Below the pieces are notes generated by a model. It made no database searches and was not told the DNA's origin. It saw nothing but the letters and a program-made list of their open reading frames with translations. DNA of 64,000 bases, taken from NCBI RefSeq assembly GCF_016920785.2, contig NW_024609835.1:174712995-174776994 (forward strand), in the 5' to 3' direction. Each line of letters opens with the position of its first letter. The stretch's first letter is position 1. This DNA is from Ixodes scapularis (Eukaryota; Arthropoda; Arachnida; Ixodida; Ixodidae). A program made the translations under genes and the position numbers. Shown one piece after another: positions 1 through 11,089 of this stretch.

Positions 1-923
1 TTAGTTGATATATTTCAATATTTTGGGCTACTGAGAGATTCGGGATCTGCCACACACCCATATGAACGAGGAGTAGTGCCTTCCCAGATGGCCTTTCATG
101 CACTGCAGAGAAGCCAGGCCATGAGAGTGGGCAGTATGCCCCTTCTGTCGGTTGGACTAGCTTCCAGCTCTTGAGAGAGGGGGGATACAATTATTCTTAA
201 AATAATAAGCTCCATTTAGTTGAAAAATTTCAACATTTTGGGGTACTGGGAGATTCGGGATCTGCGACACACCCATATGACCGAGGAGTAGTGCCTTCCC
301 AGATGGCCTTTCATGCACTGCAGAGAAGCCAGGCCATGAGAGTGGGCAGTATGCCCCTTTTGTCGGTTAGACTAGCTTCCAGCTCTTGAAAAAGGATGGA
401 TACAGTTATTCTTCAAACAATGAGCTCCATTTAGTTGAAGTATTTGGATACAGTAGGGTACTTAGAGATTCCGAATCTGTCACACATCCATATGAACGAG
501 GAGTAGTGCCTTCCCAGATGGCCTTTCATGCACTGCAGAGAAGCCAGGCCATGAAAGTGGGCAGTATGCCCCTTTTGTCGGTTGGACTAGCTTCCAGCTC
601 TTGAGAGAGAGGGGATACAATTATTCTTCAAATAATAAGCTCCATTTAGTTAAAATATTTCAACATTTTGGGGTACTGGGAGATTCGGGATCTGCGACAC
701 ACCCATATGAACGAGGAGTAGTGCCTTCCCAGATGGCCCTTCATGCACTGTAGAGAAGCCAGACCATGAAAGTGGGCAGTATGCCCCTTTTGTCGGTTAG
801 ACTAACTTCCAGCTCTTGAAAAAGGATGGATACAGTTATTCTTCAAACAATAAGCTCCATTTAGTTGAAGTATTTGGATACAGTAGGGTACTTAGAAATT
901 CCGAATCTGTCACACACCCATAT
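1..923 (+). repeat. 215-bp tandem satellite, left segment
   Basis: About 4.3 head-to-tail units. The landmark TTAGTTGA recurs at 1, 216, 431, 646 (as TTAGTTAA) and 861, an exact 215-bp step. Units fall into types: one reads CAACATTTTGGGGTACTGGG after the landmark, another GGATACAGTAGGGTACTTAG, and they alternate. Each unit has a stop-free stretch of about 70 codons, but 215 is not a multiple of three and the frame changes every unit, so I do not read it as coding. The array is cut at about 923 by a minus-strand LINE and resumes at 5347. Confidence 0.93.
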
Positions 924-975
924 TTATTTTTTTTTCTTTATTGAACTCAACATTGCAGCACAGAATGCTATGTCA

Positions 976-3900
976 TTACAAGGAGCTCACGCCCAGCGAC
1001 TTGTGGGCGAACCAAAGTTCTCTCATGTTCTTAATTTTACTGAACAAGTGTGACCACTCAGGCGTAGTTTCTGGTGTTCTGCAATACACCGTTTGAACCT
1101 CGTTTACAATATCGATAAAATGCTTCTGTACAGACTTAATTTTTGGGTCAGCATGCCGAAATTCCATTCTTGTTTTCCAGATACTAAACAGGCCGAGTAT
1201 CATAAAAAGGTCATAGGGCACAGTGTCACTTTCTTCAACAGGTAAATACCTAATGGTCTCCGGGGACAACATAAAATATTTTTTCAGGGTCCTTTGAAGA
1301 ATGTCCCAAAAAAACACAGCATCCCAACAATAAATAAAAACGTGTTCGATGGTTTCTGGTGTCTTACACAGGAGACAATCCGCCTACCACGGAACAAAGA
1401 TTCCCTTATCTCTTAGCCATGGCTTGACTGGCAATGTCTCGCTGTGCAATTTAAAGAAAAAGGACTTTACCCCTGGTGGAACACACATCCTTTTCACACG
1501 CTGGAGCACATCTTGACCCGGACATTGGCTGTACACCGATCGATACAGTGGCGCAGGGAAAAGGAGCTCAATCAGGTCACGACTGAGCTTTTTTTTAGTG
1601 ACACTACCCAGGTAGTCCATTGAAAAACGCGCTCGCAAAAACAATACAGCGTCTTTCACTTCTTTTAAATAACCAGAAAAACAAGGGGGTTCAGTACATT
1701 CACTAGTCACCAACACTGCCGGCAAAGAGTTAGCCAGTCTCACCTGGATAATTGCACGTAGGAAGGGATGATTCTGGTCGCGTAGGAAAAAGAAGCGCGA
1801 AACAATCTTACGGACGAAGAGATGCGAGAGGCCAAGGCCTCCCGACTTGACGCTCCGGAAAAGGTTATCTCTTCTCATCCTCTCCCACCCGGACTTCCAG
1901 ATGAGAGTGGCGAACACCCTATGGAACTTTTGGATACTCATCCGTGTGCATGCCAAAACTTGCATAATGTACCAGATTTTTGCAATCAAAAAAATATTAC
2001 ACACTGTGGCGCGCGCAAAAATTGACAAGTTCCGACTGACCCAAGTGTCCGCCTTCGTCTTTAAATCTTTTGCGAGTTCCGTCCAGTGCGGCGTGCTAAC
2101 TTTGTAATATTCCAAGGGAACCCCAAGATATGTACATGGCGTCGCTTCCCAATTAAAGCCTGCAAAGTAATGTGGTTTCAAAGCCCACCTTCCGTGCCAC
2201 ACCCCACAAAATTTCCCCCAGTTCACTGCCGCTCCTGTGGCGTTACAATATTCTTTCGTGAGGACGACAGTTTCCATGACGCTTTCTTCGTCTTTACAAA
2301 AAATAGCCACATCGTCAGCGTATGCGGACACTTTAACTTCAACATTATTGAAAAGAAACCCCCGAATATTCTTGCTAGCTATCACGCTCACACAGAAAGG
2401 TTCAAGGTACAGAGCAAATAGTAAAGGTGAAAGGGGACATCCCTGCCTGACTGACGAAAGCACTGCAACTTTCTTAGAAACATTATTATTTAACACCAAC
2501 CTGGTGGTACAACCTTTGTACGCAATATCCACGCCCTTTAGGACAACTTTGCCTACATTAACATGCAATAAAATACTCTTTAGAACATCATGCCTAACTC
2601 TATCAAACACTTTCTCCAAGTCTAATTGTATCATTGCCACTTTATCCCTCCCAACAGCCTCAAAAATGCTTCTCGCTATATGTATGTTAGTTTGAATGGC
2701 CTTTCCTTTAATGCCACATGTCTGATGATCCACGATGAGGTCCCGAATGACACACTGGAGCCTACGCGTAATGATCTTAGTGAGAATCTTGTAGTCTATG
2801 TTACATAATGTAATCGGCCTATATCCCGTCACGCTGAGCCTTTTCGACAAGTCCTCCGACTTCGGTATCAGTATGGTGTGGGCCTCCACAAAGGAACACG
2901 CTAGACAGTAGTTTTCGAATGACTCATTAAATACGGCCAACAGTACGGGACTAAGGGTATCTTTAAACGTTTGGTAAAATTCTGCACAAAGCCCATCCGG
3001 CCCCGGGGTTTTCTGTCTAGCTAGCGAATCTGTTGCTCGTTAAACCTCTCCTGGCGTGATTTCTCCCTCGAGCCACGTTGTAACCTCCTCATCCAACTTG
3101 GGCATGAGTGACAAAAAATCTTTAAATTTACGAAATCCTACGGGAGTCGGTTTTTCCCCAACAAGTTTCCCAAAGTACTCAACAAAAGCTTCTTCTATAA
3201 CATCTTTGTCGCTGCTAATTTTCCCTTTATATTCTATTTTTCTTATTTCTCGAGTCAGAGCATACTTCTTTTCCTCAGCCAGAGCTCGTTTAGTCGGCTG
3301 TTCTCCCAACAGAAATATCTCCGAGCGTGCCCGCACGACTGCCCCTTTATACTTTTCATTGTATATTTGATCTAACTCCATCTTAATGTGCCGAATGTCA
3401 TCGCCGCAAGTTCCAGGGCGCTCACACTCTACTCGACACAATGCGTTAAGGTTATGATTATAATGCAATTAAATGCAAAGGTGCAAGCGATCTGGACAAG
3501 AATGATCCGGCGTTAAGGTCTTGCTTCAACTGCCTTCGCGAGCTCGAGCTTGGAAAGTGATTTTACTGGCCCTTTCTACCGCGGCCAACTTAACTCCCTC
3601 TTTGAATCCTTCCCAGGCCTCCCTGATACAAGTCCCTTTTTCGGCCACACCCCGCAACAGCTCAGCGACAGTGGTTGCGAAAGGTTTATCATTTAAAAGT
3701 GTTCGGTTTAATTTCCAAAGCTGCCAGTTAAAACAAGACGCTCTGCTTTCTTTCCTGCCAATTTTTACGCTTACGAGGCAGTGGTCAGTAAAAAAAATGG
3801 GCTGGACACGGTAGCCGTGCACAGTGTGCAGTACGTCAGCTGCAACATAAATACGATCTAAACGAGCGTTTGACGTATTTTGAAAATGCGTATACCTTAC

Positions 3901-4463
3901 GCCACTTCTTACGGTGCATAAGGCACCGACGTCCTCGAGCCCACACACATTTACAATTTCTTTCAAAAGGCTCGAACTGCTGTCACCACTCGTGGTCGCT
4001 CCAGTACTATCCCGCTCGTCACAGACACAATTAAAATCACCAATGCATACGACCACTTTGTCACACTCCAGATAATTACGTAGATCCTGAAAAAAGACTT
4101 CTCTATCCTTCGCGTTGTTGGGAGCGTAGATACATATCACTCGCCACTGGACATCTGACAGCGTAAAATCACAAGAAATGAACCGCCCGCATTCATCGAT
4201 AACAAATTGCAACTTTTTATAGTTCACGGACTTCCTTTAGAAAGGAAGACAGCCCCCGACCGACCCGCGGCATGACTAGCGGCAACTTCATATCGCCGGA
4301 GATAAGGCCTCAGCGCTCTCTCAATGTGCTCTTCTGTCTGCAATTTAGTTTCTTGCACCGCAAGAAAGGCCGGCTGCTCGTCCTCTACCAGACGCTGCAG
4401 TTGGTACTGCTTCCTCGACGAGGCCAACCCACGGACGTTTAAAGTGGCGAAACTAAGGGACAT
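976..4463 (-). pseudogene. LINE ORF2 (EN-RT polyprotein), broken, copy 1
   Basis: Starts at ATG 4461-4463 with MSLSFATLNVRGL. The endonuclease part shows LAVQETKL, ICIYAPNNAKDRE, GDFNCVCDE, ARLDRIYV and FFTDHCLVSVKIG. The RT part shows TPGPDG, YRPITLCNIDYKI, HQTCGIKGKAIQTNIH, QLDLEKVFDRV, SVRQGCPLSPLLF and AYADDVAIFC. The C-terminal motif CLLC...H...C precedes FFWDILQRTLKK. Damage seen: a frameshift and stop near 4228-4245, a one-base loss near 3530, a 67-bp insertion with duplicated flank at 3443-3519, stop TAA at 3040-3042 and stop TAG at 1384-1386. It cannot make a full protein. The RT motif style (GPDG..AEFY, SLCN.DYKI, DHQTCGI) places it in the L1/Tx1 group from knowledge of the family. 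Confidence 0.92.
3443..3519. repeat. 67-bp insertion with 10-bp flanking duplication in ORF2 of copy 1
   Basis: GCGTTAAGGT occurs at 3443-3452 and again at 3510-3519. Removing one copy and the 57 bases between them joins ORF2 sequence that matches the sister LINE at about 60.35 kb, apart from one separate missing base. The insert is AT-rich and contains the short palindrome TGCAATTAAATGCA. A 10-bp duplication around a filler fits a very small transposon or a repair-templated insertion. Confidence 0.7.
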
Positions 4464-4605
4464 ATTACTATCACGGTGCTAAAATAGAAGGCTAGGCTAC
4501 GATACAAAAAGCCGCTTAAAACAGGTAAACACATACAAAAAATACAACACTCTTACTTGTACTAGGCCGCCTAAGCAATATTACTCAGCCGCAGTACAGT
4601 TCCTT

Positions 4606-5346
4606 CTATGGAGCCTTCGGCACGTGGCCCTCCGGTGGTCCTTGCAGGGGGACGTGGCGTCGGCCCCTCTTGAAAGCCACCGTCTGCCACCTCTGGAGCA
4701 CCCTCTTCTGCAGGTTCTGCGGTTGACCGGGCTCCTGGGTTGGTGTCGGTTCCAGGGAACGCTTGGCACAGCCGCCCACGGCGTCCATCTCGCCGTCCTT
4801 CTGGTCGTTCTCCCTTTCAACGGCAGCCAGGGTCGACTCTCGGCGGGCGTAGTCGTGCCCGCGCTCGTCTCCCTGGAGGGCCGAAACGCGTGCGACGTCG
4901 TCGCCCACCGGTTTCGAGGTGTCCGTGTTATCTGCGGGGAGCTCGGCCGTGATGGACGTCTCGGGTGGTGGGACGACTACGGTGGTCTCGGCCCGTCCCT
5001 GAGGTTGGCTGCCCTCCGAGTTTCCGCCTGCCGCGTCCTCAGCTTCATCCTGGTCCATGAGGAGCTCCGAGGCGTCGTCCTCAGGGCCGCCGTTAGCCAC
5101 GTCTGCATAGGTTTTCTTGCAGTCGTCGCATAAATGTCCGAAACGCATGCAGCTCTCGCAGCGCGGCACTCGGCACTCCCTACGAATGTGGCCGGTTCGA
5201 CAGCACCTGAGGCAGAGCGGAGTTCTACCCGGGGCCAGCACCAAGGCCGTGCAGCCTGGGAGCCGTAGTTGGTGCGGCAGGTTCTCGAGCGTGACGCCTT
5301 CCCTTAGGGTCAGCCTCACGACTCGAGTGGTCGACTGCACACCTCC
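4606..5346 (-). pseudogene. LINE ORF1 (gag-like, CCHC knuckles), 5'-truncated
   Basis: The C-terminal part of the nucleic-acid-binding ORF1 protein of copy 1, stop at 4606. Two CX2CX4HX4C zinc knuckles stand in tandem: CLRCCRTGHIRREC and CESCMRFGHLCDDC. Before them comes LPHQLRLPGCTALVLAPG, which the copy at 58 kb shares almost exactly. After them comes a long acidic and Gln/Pro-rich tail without clear motifs, ending near RWQTVAFKRGRRH. The first about 165 residues are absent because the element is 5'-truncated; there is no native start codon. The remaining frame is open. The gap to ORF2 (4464-4605) is the short spacer between the two ORFs. Confidence 0.9.
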
Positions 5347-5535
5347 TATGTGAAGGAAGAATAGTACCCCCCAGAAATGCTGTTATGCGCTGCAGGGAAG
5401 CCAGTCCATAAAAATGGGCAGTATGCCTCTTTCTTTTGTTGGGCTAACTTACAACTCCTGAAAGAAGATGGATACAAATATTTGACAAATAATAAGCTCC
5501 GTTTAGTTGAAATATATCAATATGTTGGTGTACTT
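5347..5535 (+). repeat. 215-bp satellite, diverged segment
   Basis: The satellite resumes after the LINE with GCAGGGAAGCCAG, GGGCAGTATGCC and AATAATAAGCTCC, all landmarks of the array before 920, though with more substitutions. It is cut again at 5535 in the middle of the GTACTT landmark by the next insert. Confidence 0.85.
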
Positions 5536-6790
5536 TGTGGGTTTTTCAGCTTTACCCCTAAAGTTCTCATTGAGGTAAATACTGAATCCGTAGTCCGCTC
5601 TCTGCGCAGATCGCGGGACCGAACCAGCAACCCGTCGGCTTCCTGCGCCGCCGGGGCCAACAACTGCGCGGGGGTCCGCCCGCCCTTTGACTTCGGGACC
5701 CGCGCGGCGACGGACAACGCTCTGACCAGGGACCGACTGATCCCGTCCTCCCGTGACAAGTCCCAAGGGCCCTACGAACCACCTCCATCAGGACACTGTG
5801 CCACGGTGAGCGAGTGACTTCAACGCCGGGAATGTCACAGAAGATGCATGGGTCGGTACTGGACGTGGTAGTTTTTTTTTTTGAGATTCAGTAGGCTAAT
5901 TTTGTTTTAGAGCGCAGCTCTTAGGCACCCGTTTCCGGCTTGAGTGGCGTCGCCGTCGGCGTAACCGCGCGGTGCATTATGGGAAATGTCCCATAATGCA
6001 TCGTGTGGGGAGGAGGGAGGGGAGGAGGAGGAGGAGGAAGAAGAGAATAGAAATGGGGAAGGGGAGAGGAGGTTGGAGGAGGAGGAGGAGGAGAAGAATT
6101 AGAGCTGCTCATTAATTCGCCATTACAGGGTGTTGTAAACATCTTTCATTTTTTTAGTCCTACCTTATTTTTGGATGGGAACCACGTGTCCCCCTCTCCC
6201 AATCTAAGCCTACCACATGCAGGCTGAGAAAACAGCTATGGCGACGGCTTCCTGGATACGAGTCGAGCCCGCATTCCTCGTAGAGGGAGGTTTCTCCCTC
6301 GCCGTTTTTGGGTGAATCTGCCTCCGGCGCACCCTTAGGAATGATTGTAGATGCGACCCACTTGCGAGCTAAGCCACACCACCTACCCCGGGCGCATCTA
6401 TTTTCCGTAGGCTAGATAAGCCAGCCGCGAATGGTGGCAGTGACTCTCTTTTTGGGGGAGGCTCTCCTCTCGAGCCTTTTTCTTTTTGTGCTTCCCGTCC
6501 TCCCACGAATTTGCCTAATACGGCAGCGGGGGCCCCCTCCAGGTGAATTTGTCTAATATGATAGCGCCGACACTTTTCCGTTCTTTTCATTTATTAGTTT
6601 TGCCGACGGGCACAGCCTGGTGTCACAGAAGCCAATAAACGCGCTTCTTTAAGAATTCTCGTGTTTCGGAGTGGTTCCTCCCCTCGGAGTCCATGGCAGC
6701 CTTCAAATAAACCCGGCCGTAGCATTCCCCAACATAGAGCTACGAAGTGGGATCGACCTCATGGTGCATTAAGGTAAGTGGAATTCCACA
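5536..6790. mobile_element. Solo-LTR-like insertion in the satellite
   Basis: About 1255 bp starting TGTGG and ending CCACA, so it has the TG...CA ends and a 5-bp inverted terminus typical of LTRs. The satellite reads ACTT just before it and TCTT just after it, consistent with a 4-bp target duplication carrying one mutation. Two AATAAA signals lie near 6633 and 6709. The inside is heterogeneous: a GC-rich part (5590-5830) with stop-free frames I do not recognise, a T tract at about 5873-5883, a stretch containing AGAGCGCAGCTCTTAGGC, and a purine tract. No PBS, gag or pol is present. It could instead be a composite of several insertions. Confidence 0.4.
6004..6100 (+). repeat. Polypurine GGA-rich microsatellite
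   Basis: Almost uninterrupted G and A with many GGA triplets. The minus-strand frame across it reads as a Pro-rich string only because of this composition. Confidence 0.9.
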
Positions 6791-9560
6791 TCTTAGGAAT
6801 TTGGGATCTGCTACACACTCACATGAACGAGGAGTAGTGCCTCCTTAGACAGGCCTTGATGGACTGCATATTGAAGCCAGACCATGAAAGTGTGCCCCTT
6901 TCGTTGGTTAGGATAGCTTCCAACTTCAGAGAGAATGGATACAATTATTCTATCAAATATTAGGCTCCGTTCTGTTGAAGTATTTTTCTATATTGTACTA
7001 GAGATTCGTGATCTGGAACACACCCATATACCTGAGAGGTAGTGCCATCCAGGAGTGTCTTTATGCACCGCAGAAAAGCCAGACTGGGAAAGGGGGTGGT
7101 ATGCCATTTTCGTTGCTTAGGCTAGCTTCCTATTCTTGAGAGATGGATACAATTATTTGACAAATAATAAGCTTCATATAGTTGAAATATTTTGATATGT
7201 TGGGATACTTAGAGATTCGGGATCTGTAACACACCCATGCACCTGTGTAGTAGTGCCTTCACGATGTGCTTCGTGCACAGCAAAGAATTGAGAACACGAA
7301 AGTGGGCGGTATGCCCCCTTCGTTGGTTAGAATAACTTCCAACTCCTAAGAGAGTATGATACTTAGAGATTCGATATCTGGAACACACCCATATGCCTGA
7401 GGAGTAATGCCTCCCCAGATGTACCTTCAAGCACCGCAGGGGGAAGCCAGACCGTGAAAGTGGACGGAATGCTCCTTTTGTTGGTTAGGCTAGCTTCCAA
7501 CTCCTGAGGGTGGATACAATTATTTGACAAATTATAAGCTCCATTTGGTTGAAGTATTTCAATATGTTGGAGTACTTAAAGATTTGGACTCTGCTACACA
7601 CCCATATGAACAAGGAGTAGTACCTCCCCAGATGGCCCTTCATGCACTGCAGAGAAGCCAGACCATGAAAGTGGGCAGTATGCCCCTTTTGTCGGTTAGA
7701 CTAGCTTCCAGCTCTGGAGAGAGGATGGATACAATTATTTTCCAAATAATAAGCTCAATTTAGTTGAAGTATTTCGATGTAGTAGGGTACTTAGAAATTC
7801 CGGATCTGTCACGCACCCATATGAACAAGGAGTAGTGCCTTTTCAGATGGCCTTTCATGCACTGCAGAGAAGCTAGACCATGAAAGTGGACAGTATGCCC
7901 CTTTTGTCGGTTAGACTGGCTTCCAGCTCTGGAGAGAGGATGGATACAATTATTTCCAAATAATAGGCTACATTTAGTTGAAATATTTCAATGTTTTGGG
8001 GTAATGAGAGATTCGGAATCTGCGACACACCCGTATGAATGAGGAGTAGTGCCTTCCCAGATGCTTCATGCACTGCAGAGAAACCAGACCATGAAAGTGG
8101 GCAGTATGCCCCTTTTGTCGGTTAGACTAGCTTCCAGCTCTTGAGAGAGGGTGGATACAATAATTTTTAAATGATAAGCTCCATTTAGTTGATATATTCC
8201 AATATTTTGGGCTACTGAGAGATTCGGGATCTGCCACACACCCATATGACCGAGGAGTAGTGCCTTCCCAGATGTCCTTTCATGCACTGCAGAGAAGCCA
8301 GGCCATGAGAGTGGGCAGTATGCCCCTTTTGTCGGTTGGACTAGCTTCCAGCTCTTGAGAGAGGGGGGATACAATTATTCTTCAAATAATAAGCTCCATT
8401 TAGTTGAAATATTTCAACATTTTGGGGTACTGGGAGATTCGGGATATGCGACACACCCATATGAACGAGGAGTAGTGCCTTCCCAGATGGCCCTTCATGC
8501 ACTGCAGAGAAGCCAGACCATGAAAGTGGGCAGTATGCCCCTTTTGTCGGTTAGACTAGCTTCCAGCTCTTGAAAAAGGATGGATACAGTTATTCTTCAA
8601 ACAATAAGCTCCATTTAGTTGAAGTATTTGGATACAGTAGGGTACCTAGAGATTCCGAATCTGTCACACATCCATATGAGCGAGGAGTAGTGCCTTCCCA
8701 GATGGCCTTTCATGCACTGCAGAGAAGCCAGGCCATGAAAGTGGGCAGTATGCCCCTTTTGTCGGTTGGACTAGCTTCCAGCTCTGGAGAGGGTGAATAC
8801 AATTATTTTCCAAATAATAAGCTCAATTTAGTTGAAATATTTCGATATAGTGAGGTACTTAGAGATTCGGGATCTGCCACTCACCCATATGAACGAGGAG
8901 TAGTGCCTCCCCCCAGATGTGCTTTCGCATACTGCAGAGAAGCCAGATCGCAAAAATGGGCGGTAGGCCTCTTTTGTCGGTTAGGCTAGCTTGAAACTTG
9001 TGAAAGAGGATGGACATAATTATTTGGCAGGTAATAAGCTCCATTTAGCTGAAATATTTGAATATATAGGTGTATTTAGAGATTCGAGACCTGCTACACA
9101 CCCATATGAGGGAGGAGTAGTGCCTTCCCAGGCGTGCCTCCGTGCACTGCGAAGAAGCCTGACCGTGAAAGTGTACAGTATGCCCCTTTCGTTGGTTAGG
9201 CTAGCTGCCAACTCCTGAGAAAGGATGGATACAATTATTTGACAAATAATAAGCTCCATTTAGTTGAAAGATTTCAATATTTTGGGGTATTTAGAAATTC
9301 GGGATTCGCTACACACCCATATTCTCAAGGAGCACTGTCCCTCCAGACGGGCCTTCATGCACTGCAAAGAAACCATGAGCGTGAAAGCGTGCCGTATGCT
9401 CCTTCGTCAATTGTGTTAGTTTCCAGATAGTGAAAAGAACGGATTAGGTCAAGCTATTTCGAGCGAGAGCTCGCTTTCACGGCCGTGCCTTCATGCACTG
9501 CGAAGAAGCCATGAAATGAAGCTGGGCTGCATGCCTCATTGATCGATTTGGATGGAACTC
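6791..9560 (+). repeat. 215-bp satellite, right segment with diverged edge
   Basis: About a dozen units. Those at 6791-7520 are shorter and diverged, those at about 7550-8800 are close to the consensus, and those after about 9230 decay until only TGCCTTCATGCACTGC and GAAGAAGCC remain near 9490-9515. The block starting at 8185 repeats the order of unit types seen from 1 (TTAGTTGATATATT..., then the CAACATTTTGGGG type, then the GGATACAGTAGGG type), so a trimer of about 645 bp is the local higher-order unit. Confidence 0.9.
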
Positions 9561-10176
9561 CTAAAACGCTTCTTGGTATCCTGTGCGATACTAAAAAGCC
9601 GTTAACCTCTGTTGACCATCACAACGCGACAAGATTCTTCTTATTTTCAAAATCATTGCGTAATGTAGCAAGAAAGAAACCTTCAATTTTTGTTGCTAAA
9701 AGTTGAAACATACTCATGCTCAACTTAAGAAGCGCAAGAAATACAAGGACGAGGAAGTAGGATCAGAGGCTCCGGAAGTCTTTCTTTGGAGGGGGGGCTC
9801 GACATCCCAGAAATCCTCAAGGTGAGGTTGGTTCCAGGTTGACATTAATTGCCATATTTGAATAAAAACATATTAATGCAGCGCGTTCACATATTCACGC
9901 ACTTATCCATAGAAAACAAAGTAAAACAATGGTTCAGTAAAATAACAGTAAGGAGCTTGCACTGACAACTCATACAATGACTGGATAATCACTTAATCAG
10001 CCGCCCTATGTGTTCTTTATTCTTTTCTTTTCTATACCAACTTTTACATATCAACCGCAGCTGTGCCTATGCCAAATTGGCTATGTCTAAAAAGGAAAAC
10101 GTACGTTCTTTTAGGGATTCTCGGGGAACCATGATGTATTAACGCAGACGTAGACAAACTAGTGTTAAAAGTTTTA
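9561..10176. other. No gene; AT-rich DNA with one interspersed repeat
   Basis: No frame with recognisable protein features. Apart from the repeat at 9727-9795 I see nothing that I can assign. Confidence 0.6.
9727..9795 (+). repeat. Interspersed repeat, copy 1
   Basis: Contains AAATACAAGGACGAGGAAGT and GGCTCCGGAAG. The same two blocks occur in reverse orientation at 12975-13065, where an extra palindromic stretch (AAGAGCGCTCTT) lies between them. Two copies in opposite orientation 3.2 kb apart show a dispersed element whose class I cannot name. Confidence 0.6.
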
Positions 10177-10472
10177 CACAAAACCCCGAGACTCGCGGAA
10201 AAGAAAGGACAACACAACACGAAGTCTCAAACACAGCAAGTTGGACCATCGAATTCTCAACTGGAGGCAGAGATGGCGTACATCGGTATGTGCCACAGGA
10301 TCACGTACATCGACCGTGATCGCTTCGGACTCCTGGCGTCAATGCAAGTTGGGGGGCATCACAAAAGGAAGGCGCTGAAGGATAAGAGCTGTGTTTGAGA
10401 CTTCGTGTTATGTTGTCCTTCTTCCCCCCCCCCCCCCCCCCCCCCCCCACAGTCTCGGGGTTTTGTCTAAAA
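10177..10472. mobile_element. Fold-back (MITE-like) element with about 60-bp inverted arms
   Basis: The left arm (10177-10237) runs ACAAAACCCCGAGACT ... GGACAACACAACACGAAGTC ... CAAACACAGC. The right arm (10388-10472) is its reverse complement with a few changes, and a run of 25 C has grown or been inserted within it. The 150-bp centre has a short open frame with no recognisable motif. Long arms, a short centre and no transposase suggest a non-autonomous DNA element. Flanking TTTTA/TAAAA makes the exact ends and any target duplication ambiguous. Confidence 0.6.
10424..10448 (+). repeat. C25 homopolymer
   Basis: An uninterrupted run of 25 C inside the right arm of the fold-back element; the left arm has CGCGGAAAAG at the matching place. 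Confidence 0.95.
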
Positions 10473-11056
10473 ACAATATTTTAGCCTGAATGAACCGGTT
10501 GCATCCACCTAGTGCTTTCAGGTTTCACGATTTATGAATAGCATCGATCACGCATCTTAAAGCTAAGGGTGCTAAGTGATACTGTCAATATTGCCTGCTT
10601 GTAACAGCCTTTTTTTACTTTGGTTTGAAAAAGGAAGTCGAGATAAGGATAGGTAAGTACAGTGCTCCTCTCCAGCCTCAATGACGTCACTTGATTTCCC
10701 AGTTATTGAGATATTGCCGCTTGCTAAGAGATAAATCGGATAACGGACCAGCTTGAATGCCTCCTCTGGATAGGGTATACCGACAAGTCAAAGTGTCACC
10801 AGAAAGGGCTATCTCGTGGCGGCGTTAGGGTTGGGGGAGGCTGTACCAGCCAGTCTCCTTCCTGCGAAGTTTCCATTCATACTCGAAAACCCAAACCCCT
10901 TTGGCTTTCGTTCGTGCGGAAATCCCCCTTTATGTTGTGTCTCGTGACGCCTTCACAGTTTAGGAGCCTCCGCGTTCATTTTCTTGCAGAACAGAAGGTT
11001 CATCCAATCACAGCGAACAACGAAGGAGTTTGAGCTAACAACGAATATCGGAATAG
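10473..11056. other. No gene seen
   Basis: Unique-looking sequence of mixed composition. No coding frame, repeat or RNA gene that I can support. Confidence 0.55.
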
Positions 11057-11089
11057 ATGCGAAGGACTCCAAACAGGAGTCCTTCGCAT
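11057..11089. repeat. Perfect 14-bp hairpin
   Basis: ATGCGAAGGACTCC, a 5-base loop AAACA, then its exact complement GGAGTCCTTCGCAT. The stem is too short for a canonical miRNA precursor. No T-tract follows. Confidence 0.85.

Larger units (their letters stand above)
924..5346 (-). mobile_element. Tx1/L1-type LINE, copy 1, 5'-truncated
   Basis: A minus-strand non-LTR retrotransposon inserted in the 215-bp satellite. Read on the minus strand it has the 3' part of a gag-like ORF1, then ORF2 with endonuclease and reverse transcriptase, then a short 3' UTR ending in AATAAAG and an A-rich tail (T-rich at 924-936 on the plus strand). It aligns along its length with the copy at 58031-62903 but starts inside ORF1, near the residues QSTTR, so about 0.5 kb of the 5' end is missing, as in abortive reverse transcription. 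The satellite reads CCCATAT before it and TATGTGAAGG after it, so any target duplication is at most a few bases. Confidence 0.93.

Noticed and set aside
4624..5133. 169-codon plus-strand frame opposite LINE ORF1
   Set aside because: Antisense shadow of the GC-rich gag-like ORF1; no independent motif.
5503..6142. Minus-strand frames, including a Pro-rich peptide, at 5.5-6.1 kb
   Set aside because: They follow from GC-rich sequence and the GGA purine tract; no domain or splice support.
386..9430. 70-codon frames in the 215-bp satellite as small genes
   Set aside because: One per unit on each strand, each broken at the unit end, with no start context or conserved motif beyond the repeat itself.
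10162..10398. 78-codon plus-strand frame in the fold-back element
   Set aside because: It spans one inverted arm and the loop, has no motif, and owes its length to the repeat.
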